A model generated the notes under the pieces. That model saw only the letters and a list, made by a program, of their open reading frames with translations, had not been told where the DNA came from and made no database searches. A stretch of DNA of 64,000 bases from positions 1-64,000 of the forward strand of contig LNFK01000065.1 of the NCBI GenBank assembly GCA_001464315.1. Direction: 5' to 3'. This document shows positions 52,367 through 63,292 of this stretch, in pieces. The position numbers and the translations under genes were made by a program. Origin of the DNA: Sphingomonadales bacterium Ga0077559 (GTDB taxonomy: Bacteria; Pseudomonadota; Alphaproteobacteria; Sphingomonadales; Sphingomonadaceae). The first letter of the stretch is position 1; the number at the start of each line of letters is the position of its first letter.

Positions 52367-52884
52367 ATCATCTCGCGCGCGTAAACTATGTCGCGGAAGG
52401 GCATATCGCCGACCATGAAAATAGTTTCGCCGATGTGCTTGAAGCCCGCGCGCTCATAGAAGGCGACGGCGCGGACGTTGCTTTCGTAAACAGCCAGTAA
52501 CACGCGCTTCGCGCCTCGCTTTTCGGCTATTATCAACGCCTGCTCCAGCAAGGCGCGCCCGTTACCGCCGCCTTGCCACGGTCCAAGCAAGTAGATACGT
52601 TTAAGTTCGATATCGCCGTCTTGTTGCAACTCTGGATGCTCGGGCGGGACCATCATGACATACCCAACCGGCGCACCGAGCAGTGTTTCCCCGATAACGA
52701 TATCGACCTCGGGGTTTCCCAGCTTGTCGGCATAATAGGCCGTATGATGCTCTGTATTGAGATGCTCGATCAACTGCTTGCCCGGATGGTCAAAGGCAAA
52801 TGTCGCAAGGAATGTTGCAGCGCCCAAATGCGCCAGCGCGTCGGCATCCTGTATACCTGCCTCACGCCAGATTACCGGCGTCAT
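52363..52884 (-). CDS. GNAT family N-acetyltransferase
   Basis: [57 protein letters not shown]. Confidence 0.93.
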   Translation of the reverse strand: MTPVIWREAGIQDADALAHLGAATFLATFAFDHPGKQLIEHLNTEHHTAYYADKLGNPEVDIVIGETLLGAPVGYVMMVPPEHPELQQDGDIELKRIYLLGPWQGGGNGRALLEQALIIAEKRGAKRVLLAVYESNVRAVAFYERAGFKHIGETIFMVGDMPFRDIVYAREMI

Positions 52885-53426
52885 TCGTCCTCGGGACCCA
52901 GTTCAGCATCGAGATCGCGCGGGCGGATGAAATGTGTCAATTTGCCGCATTTGCGGTCAACGTCCGCCCAGCTATCGATGTCGAGTTCCATTCGCGCCAG
53001 CGCCCCGGTCGGGTATTTCTCCCATACCATTTCGCGCAATGGTGAGCTGCCATCGTCTGGGACGATGTCGAACAGCAGATCCTCCATTCCAGGATTATGT
53101 CCGACCATAAGCACGCTCTTATGCTGATCCGACTGGTCACGCAGTACATCCATCAGCGTGGCGGAAGATGCGAGATAGATACGCCGGTCCCAGTTGGCAT
53201 CGATGCGTTCACCTGTCCCTTTGACGAACTGGTCGATGGTGTCGATCACGCGGACTGCGGGGCTGGCCACGACATGGTCGAAAACCAGTCCTTCGCGCTT
53301 CACCCAGGCGCCCATAATGACGGCGGCCTTCTCGCCGCGCTTGTTCAAAGGCCGGTCAAAATCACGGGGTATAGCATCATCCCAACTCGATTTGGCATGG
53401 CGCAGCAATGTCAGGATCAGCGTCAA
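52881..53426 (-). CDS. histidine phosphatase family protein (SixA-like)
   Basis: LTLLRHAKSSWDDAIPRDFDRPLNKRGEKAA; VLMVGHNPGMEDL. Confidence 0.93.
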   Translation of the reverse strand: MTLILTLLRHAKSSWDDAIPRDFDRPLNKRGEKAAVIMGAWVKREGLVFDHVVASPAVRVIDTIDQFVKGTGERIDANWDRRIYLASSATLMDVLRDQSDQHKSVLMVGHNPGMEDLLFDIVPDDGSSPLREMVWEKYPTGALARMELDIDSWADVDRKCGKLTHFIRPRDLDAELGPEDE

Positions 53427-56158
53427 ATCGGGTTTCTCTCATCCAGAATTTCTATGTCTTCCTGCCGCAAATCTATGACGGGGGAAAGACCTGATTTAAT
53501 CGATCTGACGGCTTCATCGAGCGTGACCCGGCGCACCGGCGTTCCCGGCGGAAAGGCCGTCATCAACCGACTTGGCACGGCAGAAGACAGCAGCACAAAA
53601 TGTCCTTTGTCGCCCGCGCTTCGGATCAGCCTCCCGAAAGCTTGCGCCAATTTCGCGCGGATCATCCGGTCGTCATAATCGGTGCCTCCGTAAGACAGAC
53701 GCCGCGCGCGATGCAATATGTCCGGGCGGGGCCACGGTACTTGCTCCATAATTACCAGCCGAAGCGAATGGCCGGGCACATCCACCCCGTCGCGCAAGGC
53801 ATCGGTGCCGAGCAGCGACGCGTGCGGATCATCGCGGAAAATATCTACCAGCGTGCCGGTATCAATCGGGTCGACATGCTGCGCGTAAAGCGGCAGCCCT
53901 TCACGCGCCAAACGGTCGGCAATTCGCGCATAGGTCGAACGCAACCGCCGGATTGCGGTAAACAGCCCCAAGGCGCCGCCGCCAGACGCGCTGATCAGCG
54001 ACGAAAAAGCCCCCGCCAGCGCCGCCATATCACCGCGCTTCACATCGGTGACGATCAACACTTCTGCTTGCGCCGCATAATCGAACGGGCTGGTCGCCGA
54101 AAAATGCTCGGCGGCGTGGTCAAGGTGAACCGCTCCCGTCCGCGCATCGGCATTCGCCCAGTCGCCTCCGCTACGCAGCGTAGCCGATGTCGCGAGCACT
54201 CCGTGGCTAGGCTTAAGCACGATATCGGCGACCGGCTTCATCGGGTCGAGCCAGCGCCGGTGCATCCCGACATCCATATCGCGGCCTTCGAACCGGTCGA
54301 TCGCCAGCCAGTCAACAAAGTCGGGATCAATAGGACCCACGGCGCGCCCCAGCATCGAAATCCAGGCACGCAATGTGTCGATCCGCCAACCAAGGCTTGC
54401 CATCGCGCCCTCGACCCGCGCGCGCGCGCCGCCATCTAGCCAGTCGGGCGGGTCAGCGATCATCGCCTCCAACCGCTGGCCCAATATCGTCAGCGGTCGT
54501 GCCAAAGCCTCCAGCGCAATCGCCGCATCAGCCACCGCGTCGACAACCGCTGCGTCGGGGTCGGCAAGCTCGGTTTCGAGACCATAGCCAGCTTCTGCCG
54601 CATTGCTTTCATCGCGTGCGAATACCATCGACCGGATTGCCGACAACAAGCGTTCGACCGGCCCCGACGACATGCCTTCCGCCACGCGGCCAAGCCAGCC
54701 ATCGCCGGGCAGGGCCTCCGCCGCGATCCGCGCCATCTCGATGGCAAGGCCGCCCTCTTCATCATAAGATGCAACGTCGGCAAGCCGTGCCGCGAGGCCT
54801 CGCCGTCGTCCACGTGCCTTGCCCTCGGGACCGATTACCCATCGGCGAAGCTCGACGGTTTCCTGCCCGGTTAGCGCTGCTGCAAACATCGAATCCGCTG
54901 CATCGAACAGATGATGGCCTTCGTCGAAGATAATCCGCGTCGGGTGGCTGACCTCGTCGCGACCGCGCGCGGCGTTGACCATCATCAGCGCATGGTTGGC
55001 AATAACGATATCGGCCTGCACCGAGGCACGTGCAGCGCGTTCGATGAAGCATTTTTTGTAATGCGGGCATCCGGCGTAAATACATTCGCCGCGCCGGTCG
55101 GTCAGCGCAGTCGATCCATTGCGGCGAAACAAGGTCGGCAGCCAGCCGGGCAAATCGCCGCCGATCATATCGCCGTCTTTGCTATAGGCCGCCCAGCGCG
55201 CGACCAGATGCGCCAGCGTCGCCGCGCGGCCCGCAAACCCACCTTGCAGCGCATCCTCCAAATTGAGCAGGCAAAGATAATTTTCGCGCCCCTTGCGCAC
55301 CACGACTTTTGCCTTGAATATTTCAGGGTCAGGATAAATCCGTTGTGCCTCGCGTACCAATTGCCGCTGCAACGCCTTGGTAAACGTCGAAATCCACACC
55401 GCACCACCGGCGGTGCTTGCCCACAAGGACGCGGGCGCGAGATAGCCTAAGGTTTTGCCGATTCCAGTGCCCGCTTCAGCCAACACCATATTGGGTTCAC
55501 CCTTGCGCGCGCGTGGCGCAAAAATCCGCGCGGCGGCCTGCGCAAAGTCGCGCTGGCCTTGCCGCGTTTCGGCGTCACCGCCGACCAGCGAGGCAAGCTG
55601 TGCCTGCACGGCGTCGGGGTTGAGCGTTACGACGCGGGGCGGCGGACGCAACGGCACTTCCTCCCATTCAGGCAATCGCGCAAACAACCAGCGTTCGGGC
55701 TTCTCGGGCTTTTTCAAGTAACACAGCACCAAGTTCGCCCACGGCCAGCGCACCCGCATCAGTGCCTGCGCGCTATCCCACGCGCCCTCGCGTTCGGGCC
55801 AGGCGGGATTGGATAGCGTCGCCAGCAGTTTTTGTGTGGCCGAAAACAACAGCCCGGGCACTGCTTGGTCATTAGGAGCCATCGGCAGGCCGAGTGCGCC
55901 CGCCAGCCCCTTCGGTGTTGGCACCACAAATCTGGCAGGATACACAAAGGCAAACAGCTCGAGCACATCCAGACCCGATAATTCGGCATAGCCCAAACGC
56001 TGCGCCACCAAAGGTGCGTTGAGCATCACCAGAGGCGTTTCCGCCGCGCGCCCAACGGCCTCTCCCTTGCCAACAGTACGTACCTCGCCATTGGTTAAGC
56101 CCAGCCAGATACCGGCATGGCTTGCATGAAGCGCTGGAAAGGCTAGGGGGGTTTCCAC
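53423..56158 (-). CDS. ATP-dependent DNA helicase, DinG/XPD-like with Fe-S cysteines
   Basis: VLAEAGTGIGKTLGYLAPASLWA; CIYAGCPHYKKCF; RIIFDEGHHLFDAAD; LGTDALRDGVDVPG. Proposed GTG start (VETPLAFPALHASHAG); exact start uncertain. Confidence 0.9.
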   Translation of the reverse strand: METPLAFPALHASHAGIWLGLTNGEVRTVGKGEAVGRAAETPLVMLNAPLVAQRLGYAELSGLDVLELFAFVYPARFVVPTPKGLAGALGLPMAPNDQAVPGLLFSATQKLLATLSNPAWPEREGAWDSAQALMRVRWPWANLVLCYLKKPEKPERWLFARLPEWEEVPLRPPPRVVTLNPDAVQAQLASLVGGDAETRQGQRDFAQAAARIFAPRARKGEPNMVLAEAGTGIGKTLGYLAPASLWASTAGGAVWISTFTKALQRQLVREAQRIYPDPEIFKAKVVVRKGRENYLCLLNLEDALQGGFAGRAATLAHLVARWAAYSKDGDMIGGDLPGWLPTLFRRNGSTALTDRRGECIYAGCPHYKKCFIERAARASVQADIVIANHALMMVNAARGRDEVSHPTRIIFDEGHHLFDAADSMFAAALTGQETVELRRWVIGPEGKARGRRRGLAARLADVASYDEEGGLAIEMARIAAEALPGDGWLGRVAEGMSSGPVERLLSAIRSMVFARDESNAAEAGYGLETELADPDAAVVDAVADAAIALEALARPLTILGQRLEAMIADPPDWLDGGARARVEGAMASLGWRIDTLRAWISMLGRAVGPIDPDFVDWLAIDRFEGRDMDVGMHRRWLDPMKPVADIVLKPSHGVLATSATLRSGGDWANADARTGAVHLDHAAEHFSATSPFDYAAQAEVLIVTDVKRGDMAALAGAFSSLISASGGGALGLFTAIRRLRSTYARIADRLAREGLPLYAQHVDPIDTGTLVDIFRDDPHASLLGTDALRDGVDVPGHSLRLVIMEQVPWPRPDILHRARRLSYGGTDYDDRMIRAKLAQAFGRLIRSAGDKGHFVLLSSAVPSRLMTAFPPGTPVRRVTLDEAVRSIKSGLSPVIDLRQEDIEILDERNPI

Positions 56159-56196
56159 CGCTTCAGAGTGGCGGAAACAGAACGAAAGAGCAACAA

Positions 56197-57771
56197 GTGA
56201 CTGATCTTCGCGATATCGCAATGGCATCAAAGGCATGGCCCTATGAAGAGGCACGCCGCTTGTTGAAACGCTATCCGCAGGGCAAGCCGGGTGACGCTCC
56301 GATCATTTTTGAAACCGGCTACGGACCGTCTGGCCTGCCGCATATCGGTACCTTCAACGAGGTGCTGCGCACGACGATGGTGCGCCGTGCATTTGAGGAA
56401 CTAAGCGACACGCCGACCAACCTGATTGCCTTTTCGGACGATATGGATGGCCTACGTAAGGTGCCCGACAATTTGCCTAACCAGTCGATGCTGGCTGAAC
56501 ATCTGGGCAAACCGTTGTCACGCATACCCGACCCGTTCGGCACGCATGAGAGCTTTGCGCATCACAATAATGCACGCCTGCGCGAGTTTCTCGACCGCTT
56601 CGGGTTCGAATATGAATTCCTGTCCTCGACGATTGAATATGCCAGCGGTCGCTTTGACGAAACGCTCATCAAGGTGCTCCGTCACTATCAGGATATCATG
56701 GATATCATGCTGCCGACGCTGGGCAAGGAGCGGCAGGCAACCTATTCGCCGGTGCTGCCCGTCAGTCAGAAATCGGGTATTGTGTTGCAGGTGCCGGTGA
56801 CCGTAGTTGACGCCGATGCGGGACTCGTATCGTTCGACGACGAGGGCGAGCGCATTACGCAGTCGATCCTCGGCGGGCAGGCGAAGCTGCAATGGAAAGT
56901 CGACTGGGCGATGCGCTGGGTCGCGCTTGGCGTCGATTATGAAATGTCGGGTAAGGACCTGATCGACAGCGTTACGCAAAGTTCGAAGATCACGCGCGCT
57001 CTGGGTGCGCGCCCGCCCGAGGGTTTCAACTATGAAATGTTCCTCGACGAAAAGGGCGAGAAAATTTCGAAGTCAAAGGGCAACGGCCTGACGCTCGACC
57101 AATGGCTGACTTATGGCACCGATGAAAGCCTCGCTTTTTATATTTTCCGCGAGCCGCGAAAAGCGAAAGCGTTGCACATGGGCGTCATCCCGCGCGCGGT
57201 GGACGAATATTTCCAGTTTCGCAGCAACTACGCGACCCAAGAGTTGGACAAGCAACTTGGCAACCCTGTGCATCACATCCACCGCGCCAAACCAGAACCG
57301 GTGCCGCAGGGTACGCCGCCCGTCACTTTTGGCTTGCTGCTGAACCTTGTCGGCGTGATGGGGGCGGATGCGACTGAGGAGCAGGTGTGGGGCTATCTTG
57401 GCAATTATGTCGACGACGCACGGCCGGAGGCGCAACCTGATCTGGCAAAGTTGGTGCCCTTGGCGCTGGCCTATAATCGCGATTTCATCGCGCCCACGTT
57501 GAAACGGCGTAAACCCGAAGGCAGCGAAATCGCTGCGCTTGAAAAGCTCGATGGTGAACTGATCGCACTGGCACCCGATGCGTCGGCAGAGGACATCCAG
57601 AATATCGTTTATACTATCGGCAATGAGGGCGGCTTCGAAAATCTGCGCGACTGGTTCAAGGCGCTGTATGAAACCTTGCTTGGCAGCAGCGCCGGTCCAC
57701 GCATGGGCAGCTTCATTGCCCTATATGGGATCGAAAACTCGCGCAAATTAATCGCCGAGGCGCTTGCGTGA
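56197..57771 (+). CDS. lysK: lysyl-tRNA synthetase, class I
   Basis: FETGYGPSGLPHIGTFNEVLRTTMVRRAF (HIGH); EKISKSKGNGLT (KMSKS-like). Confidence 0.94.
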   Translation: MTDLRDIAMASKAWPYEEARRLLKRYPQGKPGDAPIIFETGYGPSGLPHIGTFNEVLRTTMVRRAFEELSDTPTNLIAFSDDMDGLRKVPDNLPNQSMLAEHLGKPLSRIPDPFGTHESFAHHNNARLREFLDRFGFEYEFLSSTIEYASGRFDETLIKVLRHYQDIMDIMLPTLGKERQATYSPVLPVSQKSGIVLQVPVTVVDADAGLVSFDDEGERITQSILGGQAKLQWKVDWAMRWVALGVDYEMSGKDLIDSVTQSSKITRALGARPPEGFNYEMFLDEKGEKISKSKGNGLTLDQWLTYGTDESLAFYIFREPRKAKALHMGVIPRAVDEYFQFRSNYATQELDKQLGNPVHHIHRAKPEPVPQGTPPVTFGLLLNLVGVMGADATEEQVWGYLGNYVDDARPEAQPDLAKLVPLALAYNRDFIAPTLKRRKPEGSEIAALEKLDGELIALAPDASAEDIQNIVYTIGNEGGFENLRDWFKALYETLLGSSAGPRMGSFIALYGIENSRKLIAEALA

Positions 57772-58733
57772 CCACAGTCGCCGCCAAGTTGTATCACGAC
57801 GGCAAGGCCATCGAAACTATAGATATTGCCAAACCGATACCGCATGTCAAACCGGCCGATTTCATCTGGATCGGGCTGCACGAACCCGACGATGGAACTT
57901 TGAAACGCATTCAGGATCATTTTGGCCTTCATCCGCTCGCGGTCGAAGATGCGCTTGATCCCAAGCATTTGCCAAAGGTCGAACCTTATGGCGATCATTT
58001 GTTCTTAGTTATCCGGACGCCGCGGCTCGAAGGCGACAAGATCATTTACGGCAACACCGCGATTTTCATGGGGCGCCAGTTTATCATCACCGTTCGGCAT
58101 GGTTCGGAACGTAGCCACAGTCCGGTGCGAACGCAGCTTGAGGCAACGCCGTGGTTGCTAAAGCAAGGCCCTGATTTCGTATTGCACGCTATCCTCGACT
58201 ATATCGTTGATGGTTACAGCGATCTTGTCGACGCGATGGAGGAAAAAGTGCTGGCGATGGAAGACCGCGCCATCGGCAATTTCCTGAGCCGAGCGGAAAC
58301 CGCACGCGTGTTCATGTTGCGCCGAGAGCTGTTCAGGCTACAACGGATATTGGGGCCGACCGAAGATCTCGCCAACCGGTTTATCAATCTCGAGCTGCCG
58401 CAGATCGACGCGAACATTTACCCATTCATGCGCGATCTGCTCGACCACGTGCGGCGGCTTGTCTACCGGGTCGAAGGGCTGCGTGATACGCTGACTTCAG
58501 TCATTGAAACCAGCGGATTGCTTGAGCAGCAGCGGCAGGGCGCGATAACTCGGCAGTTGGCGGCGTGGGCCGCTATCCTTGCGGTGCCTACTGCGATTGC
58601 CGGAATTTACGGCATGAATTTCGAGCATATGCCAGAGCTTCGCTGGGAATATGGATATTATATAATCGTTGGCATGATGGCGACGATTTGCCTGTCGCTC
58701 TATATCCGGTTCAAGCGGGCTGGGTGGCTGTAA
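57768..58733 (+). CDS. corA: CorA-type magnesium/cobalt transporter
   Basis: C-terminal IAGIYGMNFEHMPELRWEYGYYIIVGMMATICLSLYIRFKRAGWL with GMN signature. Confidence 0.95.
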   Translation: MTTVAAKLYHDGKAIETIDIAKPIPHVKPADFIWIGLHEPDDGTLKRIQDHFGLHPLAVEDALDPKHLPKVEPYGDHLFLVIRTPRLEGDKIIYGNTAIFMGRQFIITVRHGSERSHSPVRTQLEATPWLLKQGPDFVLHAILDYIVDGYSDLVDAMEEKVLAMEDRAIGNFLSRAETARVFMLRRELFRLQRILGPTEDLANRFINLELPQIDANIYPFMRDLLDHVRRLVYRVEGLRDTLTSVIETSGLLEQQRQGAITRQLAAWAAILAVPTAIAGIYGMNFEHMPELRWEYGYYIIVGMMATICLSLYIRFKRAGWL

Positions 58734-59763
58734 CGCGCTGCAACACCGATAGATAATTTGGCTCGATAGTCATCCGGGGATGGTAATTGCCCTTGCCGAG
58801 CAACGCATGCGCGAGCGGAAGATTGTAGCATGGCACGCCCATGAAAAGGTGATGTTCGCTGTGAAAGTTCACCCAATAAGGCGCGACGGTAGCCCGCTCC
58901 AACCAATTCGCATAGGTCGTCCGCGCATGCGTGAACGGGTCATCGCTGCCGGTAGAGGTGCAGGCATGCTCAGCAATATTGCGGACGCGAAGGAACAGTT
59001 GGAAAGTCGTCACAAGCGCTACGATCCAAAGCAAAAACGGAATGACGCCCCAGAACGCGAGTGAAATCGCCAGCAGCACGAGTTGAACAGCCAAGAACCG
59101 CCCTACGGTTCGAGCGGTAGTCTTGGCGCCCTCCACATTGGCCACCGGCGCATCGATTCCGCTCCGGCTTTGCAGGTTTAGCGCGCGGCCCGCGCTGGTG
59201 TCACGTGTACCGTCGCCGCTTTCCTTGACCAGCATCGCCTTCACTCCACGCCAGGCCACCGCAAATTGCGACTTGCGCTGCTTGAAGAAGGTTTGCCCTG
59301 TCAGGTCACGCACAGCTTTGCGCCACAGGCTGTCACGGCTAGTCGGAAAAGGTGCCGATAAAGACAGATCGGGGTCCTCGGGCTGTTGCGTGAATTTATG
59401 ATGAGTCAGATGGTAGGCGCGATAGGCATGCAAGTCGCTTCCGGTCGCGGCGCCACTTGGCCACTGGCCTAGGAAATTGTTGAGCTTACGGTCGGGATGA
59501 AGCAGGCCATGCGCTCCGTCGTGCATCAAGATCGCAAGCCCCAATTGCCGACCCCCAAGTATCGCCAACACAAACGGCGTAACCAAAAGTCCAGCAAACC
59601 AGTGAAAGTCCCACGCCATCGCACCGCCGAACGCGGCAAGCGCAACAACCAGCCAAGCATGCGCGATCAACCAGGTACCGCGCCACTTGGAAACCGATGT
59701 GATCGATTTCCAGTCGTCGCTCCCGAATATCTGGCGCGGGTTGGCGGCTTTTACCGCTGACAT
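58711..59763 (-). CDS. fatty acid desaturase family protein
   Basis: HDGAHGLLH; HLTHHKFTQQPEDPD; HSEHHLFMGVPCYNLPLAH histidine boxes. Confidence 0.93.
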   Translation of the reverse strand: MSAVKAANPRQIFGSDDWKSITSVSKWRGTWLIAHAWLVVALAAFGGAMAWDFHWFAGLLVTPFVLAILGGRQLGLAILMHDGAHGLLHPDRKLNNFLGQWPSGAATGSDLHAYRAYHLTHHKFTQQPEDPDLSLSAPFPTSRDSLWRKAVRDLTGQTFFKQRKSQFAVAWRGVKAMLVKESGDGTRDTSAGRALNLQSRSGIDAPVANVEGAKTTARTVGRFLAVQLVLLAISLAFWGVIPFLLWIVALVTTFQLFLRVRNIAEHACTSTGSDDPFTHARTTYANWLERATVAPYWVNFHSEHHLFMGVPCYNLPLAHALLGKGNYHPRMTIEPNYLSVLQRVTATQPA

Positions 59764-59823
59764 TATGATTGTCTCTCCATTACGGTCAGACAATAGCTCA
59801 AACGACCAGCATCGCCAACTGCC

Positions 59824-60717
59824 TTACGTCACAACACGTCTTGCGAAGTCAGCCATCTTAGCTTGAGCGGCGCGTGACTCGCGGAAGTTGAAGATTGGCC
59901 AGTCGTGTAACATGCCCGGCAACTCGACATATTCCACCGACGGCAGTTTCGCCTTCAGTGCGCGAGCGTCTGTGACCAATATGTCATCGCCGCCGCCAAA
60001 GGCGAGGATTGGTGGCAGATCATTCCAGTCGCCGAAAATCGGACTGCAGCGCGGATCGGTCAGAGGCAAGTCGCCTGCATAGAGCTGCCCGCCCTCGGCA
60101 ATTCCGCTAAGTGTTAATATGCCGTCGCGGGGTTCGATCGTGGTCTGATCGGGATGCGCGGGATCGAGTTTTAGCCACGGATTGATCGGTATGAGCGCAG
60201 CAGGCAAAGCCATTCCCTCGTCCCGCACGAGTTGCGCCAATGCAGCAGTCAGCCCGCCGCCAGCGGAATCGCCGGACATGACGAATGGCTCGCCACCGCG
60301 TTCAGCTAAATAGCTGCGATAGAATTCCAGAGCCCATTTTGTGGTCGCTGCCGCATTGCTTTCAGGGGCAAGCGGATAGAGCGGCGCAGTGATCGCCCAT
60401 CCGTGAACTTGAGCCATGTGCGTGAGGAACTTCCAGTGGACCGGTGTCGCCGGGTAGACATAACCGCCGCCATGCCAGAATAATACATGCGCTGTAGGCA
60501 CTCGGTCCTTTGGTGCCAAATGCCACACATGCCGACCACCAAACTCGGTTTGTTTCATCGTCAATACGGCCCGCGCTTTGGCGTCCGGCTCTGGCAGCGC
60601 CGCGGCCCGAACCTTGGCAATATTCATCTGGAATTGCGGTCCGCCCGAAAACATCCGGCGATAATATCCGGTGGTTCGTAGAACAAAGCCCGTCAGGCTT
60701 GCGGCAAAACTTGGCAT
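59824..60717 (-). CDS. alpha/beta hydrolase (HSL-like)
   Basis: LFWHGGGYVYPATPVHWKFL; MSGDSAGGGLTAAL; GMLHDWPIF. Confidence 0.92.
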   Translation of the reverse strand: MPSFAASLTGFVLRTTGYYRRMFSGGPQFQMNIAKVRAAALPEPDAKARAVLTMKQTEFGGRHVWHLAPKDRVPTAHVLFWHGGGYVYPATPVHWKFLTHMAQVHGWAITAPLYPLAPESNAAATTKWALEFYRSYLAERGGEPFVMSGDSAGGGLTAALAQLVRDEGMALPAALIPINPWLKLDPAHPDQTTIEPRDGILTLSGIAEGGQLYAGDLPLTDPRCSPIFGDWNDLPPILAFGGGDDILVTDARALKAKLPSVEYVELPGMLHDWPIFNFRESRAAQAKMADFARRVVT

Positions 60718-60811
60718 ATCTCTCTCCCTGTTGGGCTAGGGCTAGATCATGCCACTTGCGCAATCAAGCGGTTGCCCTTCGCCCAAGTTATGTCAGGCGA
60801 AGGGCTAGTAT

Positions 60812-62626
60812 TTATTTCGAAGCAGCAATCCAGCCGTCGATTTTCTTTTCAAGCACCGTCAACGGCAGCGCGCCGGTGTTTAGCACCTGATTGTGGAATT
60901 CGCGGACGTCGAATTTCTTGCCCAGTGCCTTCTGTGCCTTTGCCTTGAGCCGCTGTATGGTGAGTGCGCCGATCTTGTAAGCCAATGCCTGGCTTGGAAT
61001 CGCGATATAGCGCTCGACTTCAGCGGTTGCGTCGGTTTTGCCCATGTCGCTGTTTGCGAGCATGTACTCAATTGCCTGTTCGCGGGTCCAGCCCTTGGAA
61101 TGCAATCCGGTATCGACCACCAGCCGCATCGCGCGGAGCATTTCGTCAGACAACGTCCCAAAGCGCTGATACGGGTCTTTGAACAAGCCCATTTCATAAC
61201 CGAGCGTCTCGGAATAGAGCGCCCAGCCCTCGACATAGGCGGTGTTGCCGCCAAAACGCATGAACGCAGGCAATGAAGTATTTTCCTGTGCGAGCATGAT
61301 CTGGAAATGATGCCCCGGCGCGCCCTCGTGAAGGTACAACGTTGTCATGCCCGGCGTGGTACGGCTGGGCAGGTCGTAGGCGTTGAAATAGAAAGTACCG
61401 GGACGTTTGCCGTCTGGCGTACCATTCTGGTAACTGCCGCCAGCTTCATATTTTTCGCGGAACTCTTCATAAGGTTTGATTTCGAGCGGAGCCTTCGGGA
61501 TAACCTTGAACTGTTGGCCGATAACCGCATCGACCTTTTTGCCGATGTCATAATAGCCTTGGGTCAGAGCCTCCCGGCTGGCGGCTTTGAATTTAGGGTC
61601 GGTCCGTAAATGCTCGAAAAACTCGGCCAGCGAACCCTTGAAGCCGACGTCGGCCTTTATCGTTTCCATGCCAGTCTTGATCCGGCCGACTTCGGACAAG
61701 CCCAATTTGTGAATTTCATCGGCCTTCATCGGCAGCGTCGTCGTTTGCTCGATCATATACTGATACAGACCTTCGCCGCCTTTCATCGCCGACAGGCCAA
61801 CTTGCTCACGTGCGAGTGGAAGATAGCTGTCGCGCAAAAAGTCGCGCAATCGGGCATTTACTGGGTAAAGACCCTTTACGATCATTTCCCTATATTCGGC
61901 GGTCAGCCGGGCCTTGTCGGCGTCGCTGAAACCTTCCGGAAACTTTTTGATCGGGCCGTAATATGGCGATTCTTCGGTGGACTGCGCTAGCTGCGTATTG
62001 AGCTGGTCGACGACATTGGTGATTGTCATTTTCGTTTCAAAAACGCCCGAAGCCATGCCCTGGCGGAACCTGTCGATCGATCTGTCGGTCAGCGTGATAT
62101 AATCCTTGTGACGTTTCAGGTTGTTTTCGTAATCCTGCACTGTCTTGAATGGTGCCGCGCCTTGGCCGCTAGCAAAGGTCGGATAGAATGTATGAAATCC
62201 GAAGAAATGGTTGACCGGGCGGACCACCGTCAGGTCCATAATTTCCTTCGAAAGGCCCTTCAGCGCATCATTCTGGTTCTGCTTGAACACATCATACGCA
62301 ATCTGGTCTGTGGCATTCAGTTTCGCGCGTTCTATGTTGCCTAGTGCAGCAATATTATCCTCTGCGGCTTTGCGTTCATTTGCGAAATATTCGTCGCTGA
62401 TAAAGTCCCCCAGCCGGTCCGCATAGCGCATATCGCCGCGGAATAGAGCGCCCAGCGGGTTGCGCTTGAGTTGCGCCTCATCATCGGCGGCAAAAATTGC
62501 TTTGAGCTTCTGGCCTTCAGCCGTGCTTGCTTCGGCCATTGGCGCAGGGCTCTGCGCAAATGCCGCAGGGCTGCTGATACCGATCAATGCTGCGGTGGCG
62601 AGCCATATGATTTTGCGGGATTTCAT
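60812..62626 (-). CDS. DUF885 family metallopeptidase-like protein, secreted
   Basis: Signal peptide MKSRKIIWLATAALIGISSPAAFAQ; TTLYLHEGAPGHHFQIMLAQE; YVEGWALYSETLGYEMGLFKDPYQRFG. Confidence 0.92.
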   Translation of the reverse strand: MKSRKIIWLATAALIGISSPAAFAQSPAPMAEASTAEGQKLKAIFAADDEAQLKRNPLGALFRGDMRYADRLGDFISDEYFANERKAAEDNIAALGNIERAKLNATDQIAYDVFKQNQNDALKGLSKEIMDLTVVRPVNHFFGFHTFYPTFASGQGAAPFKTVQDYENNLKRHKDYITLTDRSIDRFRQGMASGVFETKMTITNVVDQLNTQLAQSTEESPYYGPIKKFPEGFSDADKARLTAEYREMIVKGLYPVNARLRDFLRDSYLPLAREQVGLSAMKGGEGLYQYMIEQTTTLPMKADEIHKLGLSEVGRIKTGMETIKADVGFKGSLAEFFEHLRTDPKFKAASREALTQGYYDIGKKVDAVIGQQFKVIPKAPLEIKPYEEFREKYEAGGSYQNGTPDGKRPGTFYFNAYDLPSRTTPGMTTLYLHEGAPGHHFQIMLAQENTSLPAFMRFGGNTAYVEGWALYSETLGYEMGLFKDPYQRFGTLSDEMLRAMRLVVDTGLHSKGWTREQAIEYMLANSDMGKTDATAEVERYIAIPSQALAYKIGALTIQRLKAKAQKALGKKFDVREFHNQVLNTGALPLTVLEKKIDGWIAASK

Positions 62627-62821
62627 CGACAATTTCTCCAAGACAAACGCGCCGCAAAATGCAGCGATACACTTGAAAGGCTTCTGAGCATTGTCGACAG
62701 GCCGCAACGGAATTTCGACAGACGGCATTTACACGTTGCAAGCGATAATGCGCAGGCTATGCATCACGCATATCAGGTTGCGAAAACAGGCTTTACCCAC
62801 TTCGCAAATCATGGGGAGGTA

Positions 62822-63196
62822 ATGCGCGTGACTGCAAAGCAGGAAGCTTCGCTCAAAGTATTGCTCGTCGATGACGAGATGCTGGTGCGTTCGGGTACCG
62901 CGATGATGCTCGACGAGCTCGGGCACGACGTGACCGAAGCGGTATCTGGCCAAAAGGCGCTGCAAATTCTGGCGGACAATCCGCACTTTGATGTGATCAT
63001 AACGGATTACCGAATGCCCGACATGGACGGCATGGAATTGATTTCGGCGGCGCGAGATTTCATTCCCCATATGAAGGCCGTATTGATGACGGGCTATCAT
63101 GCCGACGATCCCCGCTTCGCCGATCTGCATGCGGGTAGTCTTAGTAAGCCATTCGGGCTTGAGGAGCTTGAAATAGCACTTGGCGGCATTTGCTAA
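62822..63196 (+). CDS. single-domain response regulator
   Basis: LKVLLVDDEMLVRSGTAMMLDELGHDVTEAVSGQKALQIL...DVIITDYRMPDMDGMELI...SKPFGLEELEIAL. Start shortened from the 62471 ORF. Confidence 0.9.
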   Translation: MRVTAKQEASLKVLLVDDEMLVRSGTAMMLDELGHDVTEAVSGQKALQILADNPHFDVIITDYRMPDMDGMELISAARDFIPHMKAVLMTGYHADDPRFADLHAGSLSKPFGLEELEIALGGIC

Positions 63197-63292
63197 ACAT
63201 TGCCTTTTTAAATCGATTTCAGCCTTTAATAGCGCTTTGCTTTATGCAAGGCGGATATCGTCTATCGCGACCAGAACTGGACCGGAGCGTAT

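Noticed and set aside
53600-54439. 279-aa ORF on the + strand
   Set aside because: Antisense shadow of the DinG-like helicase; no domain features.
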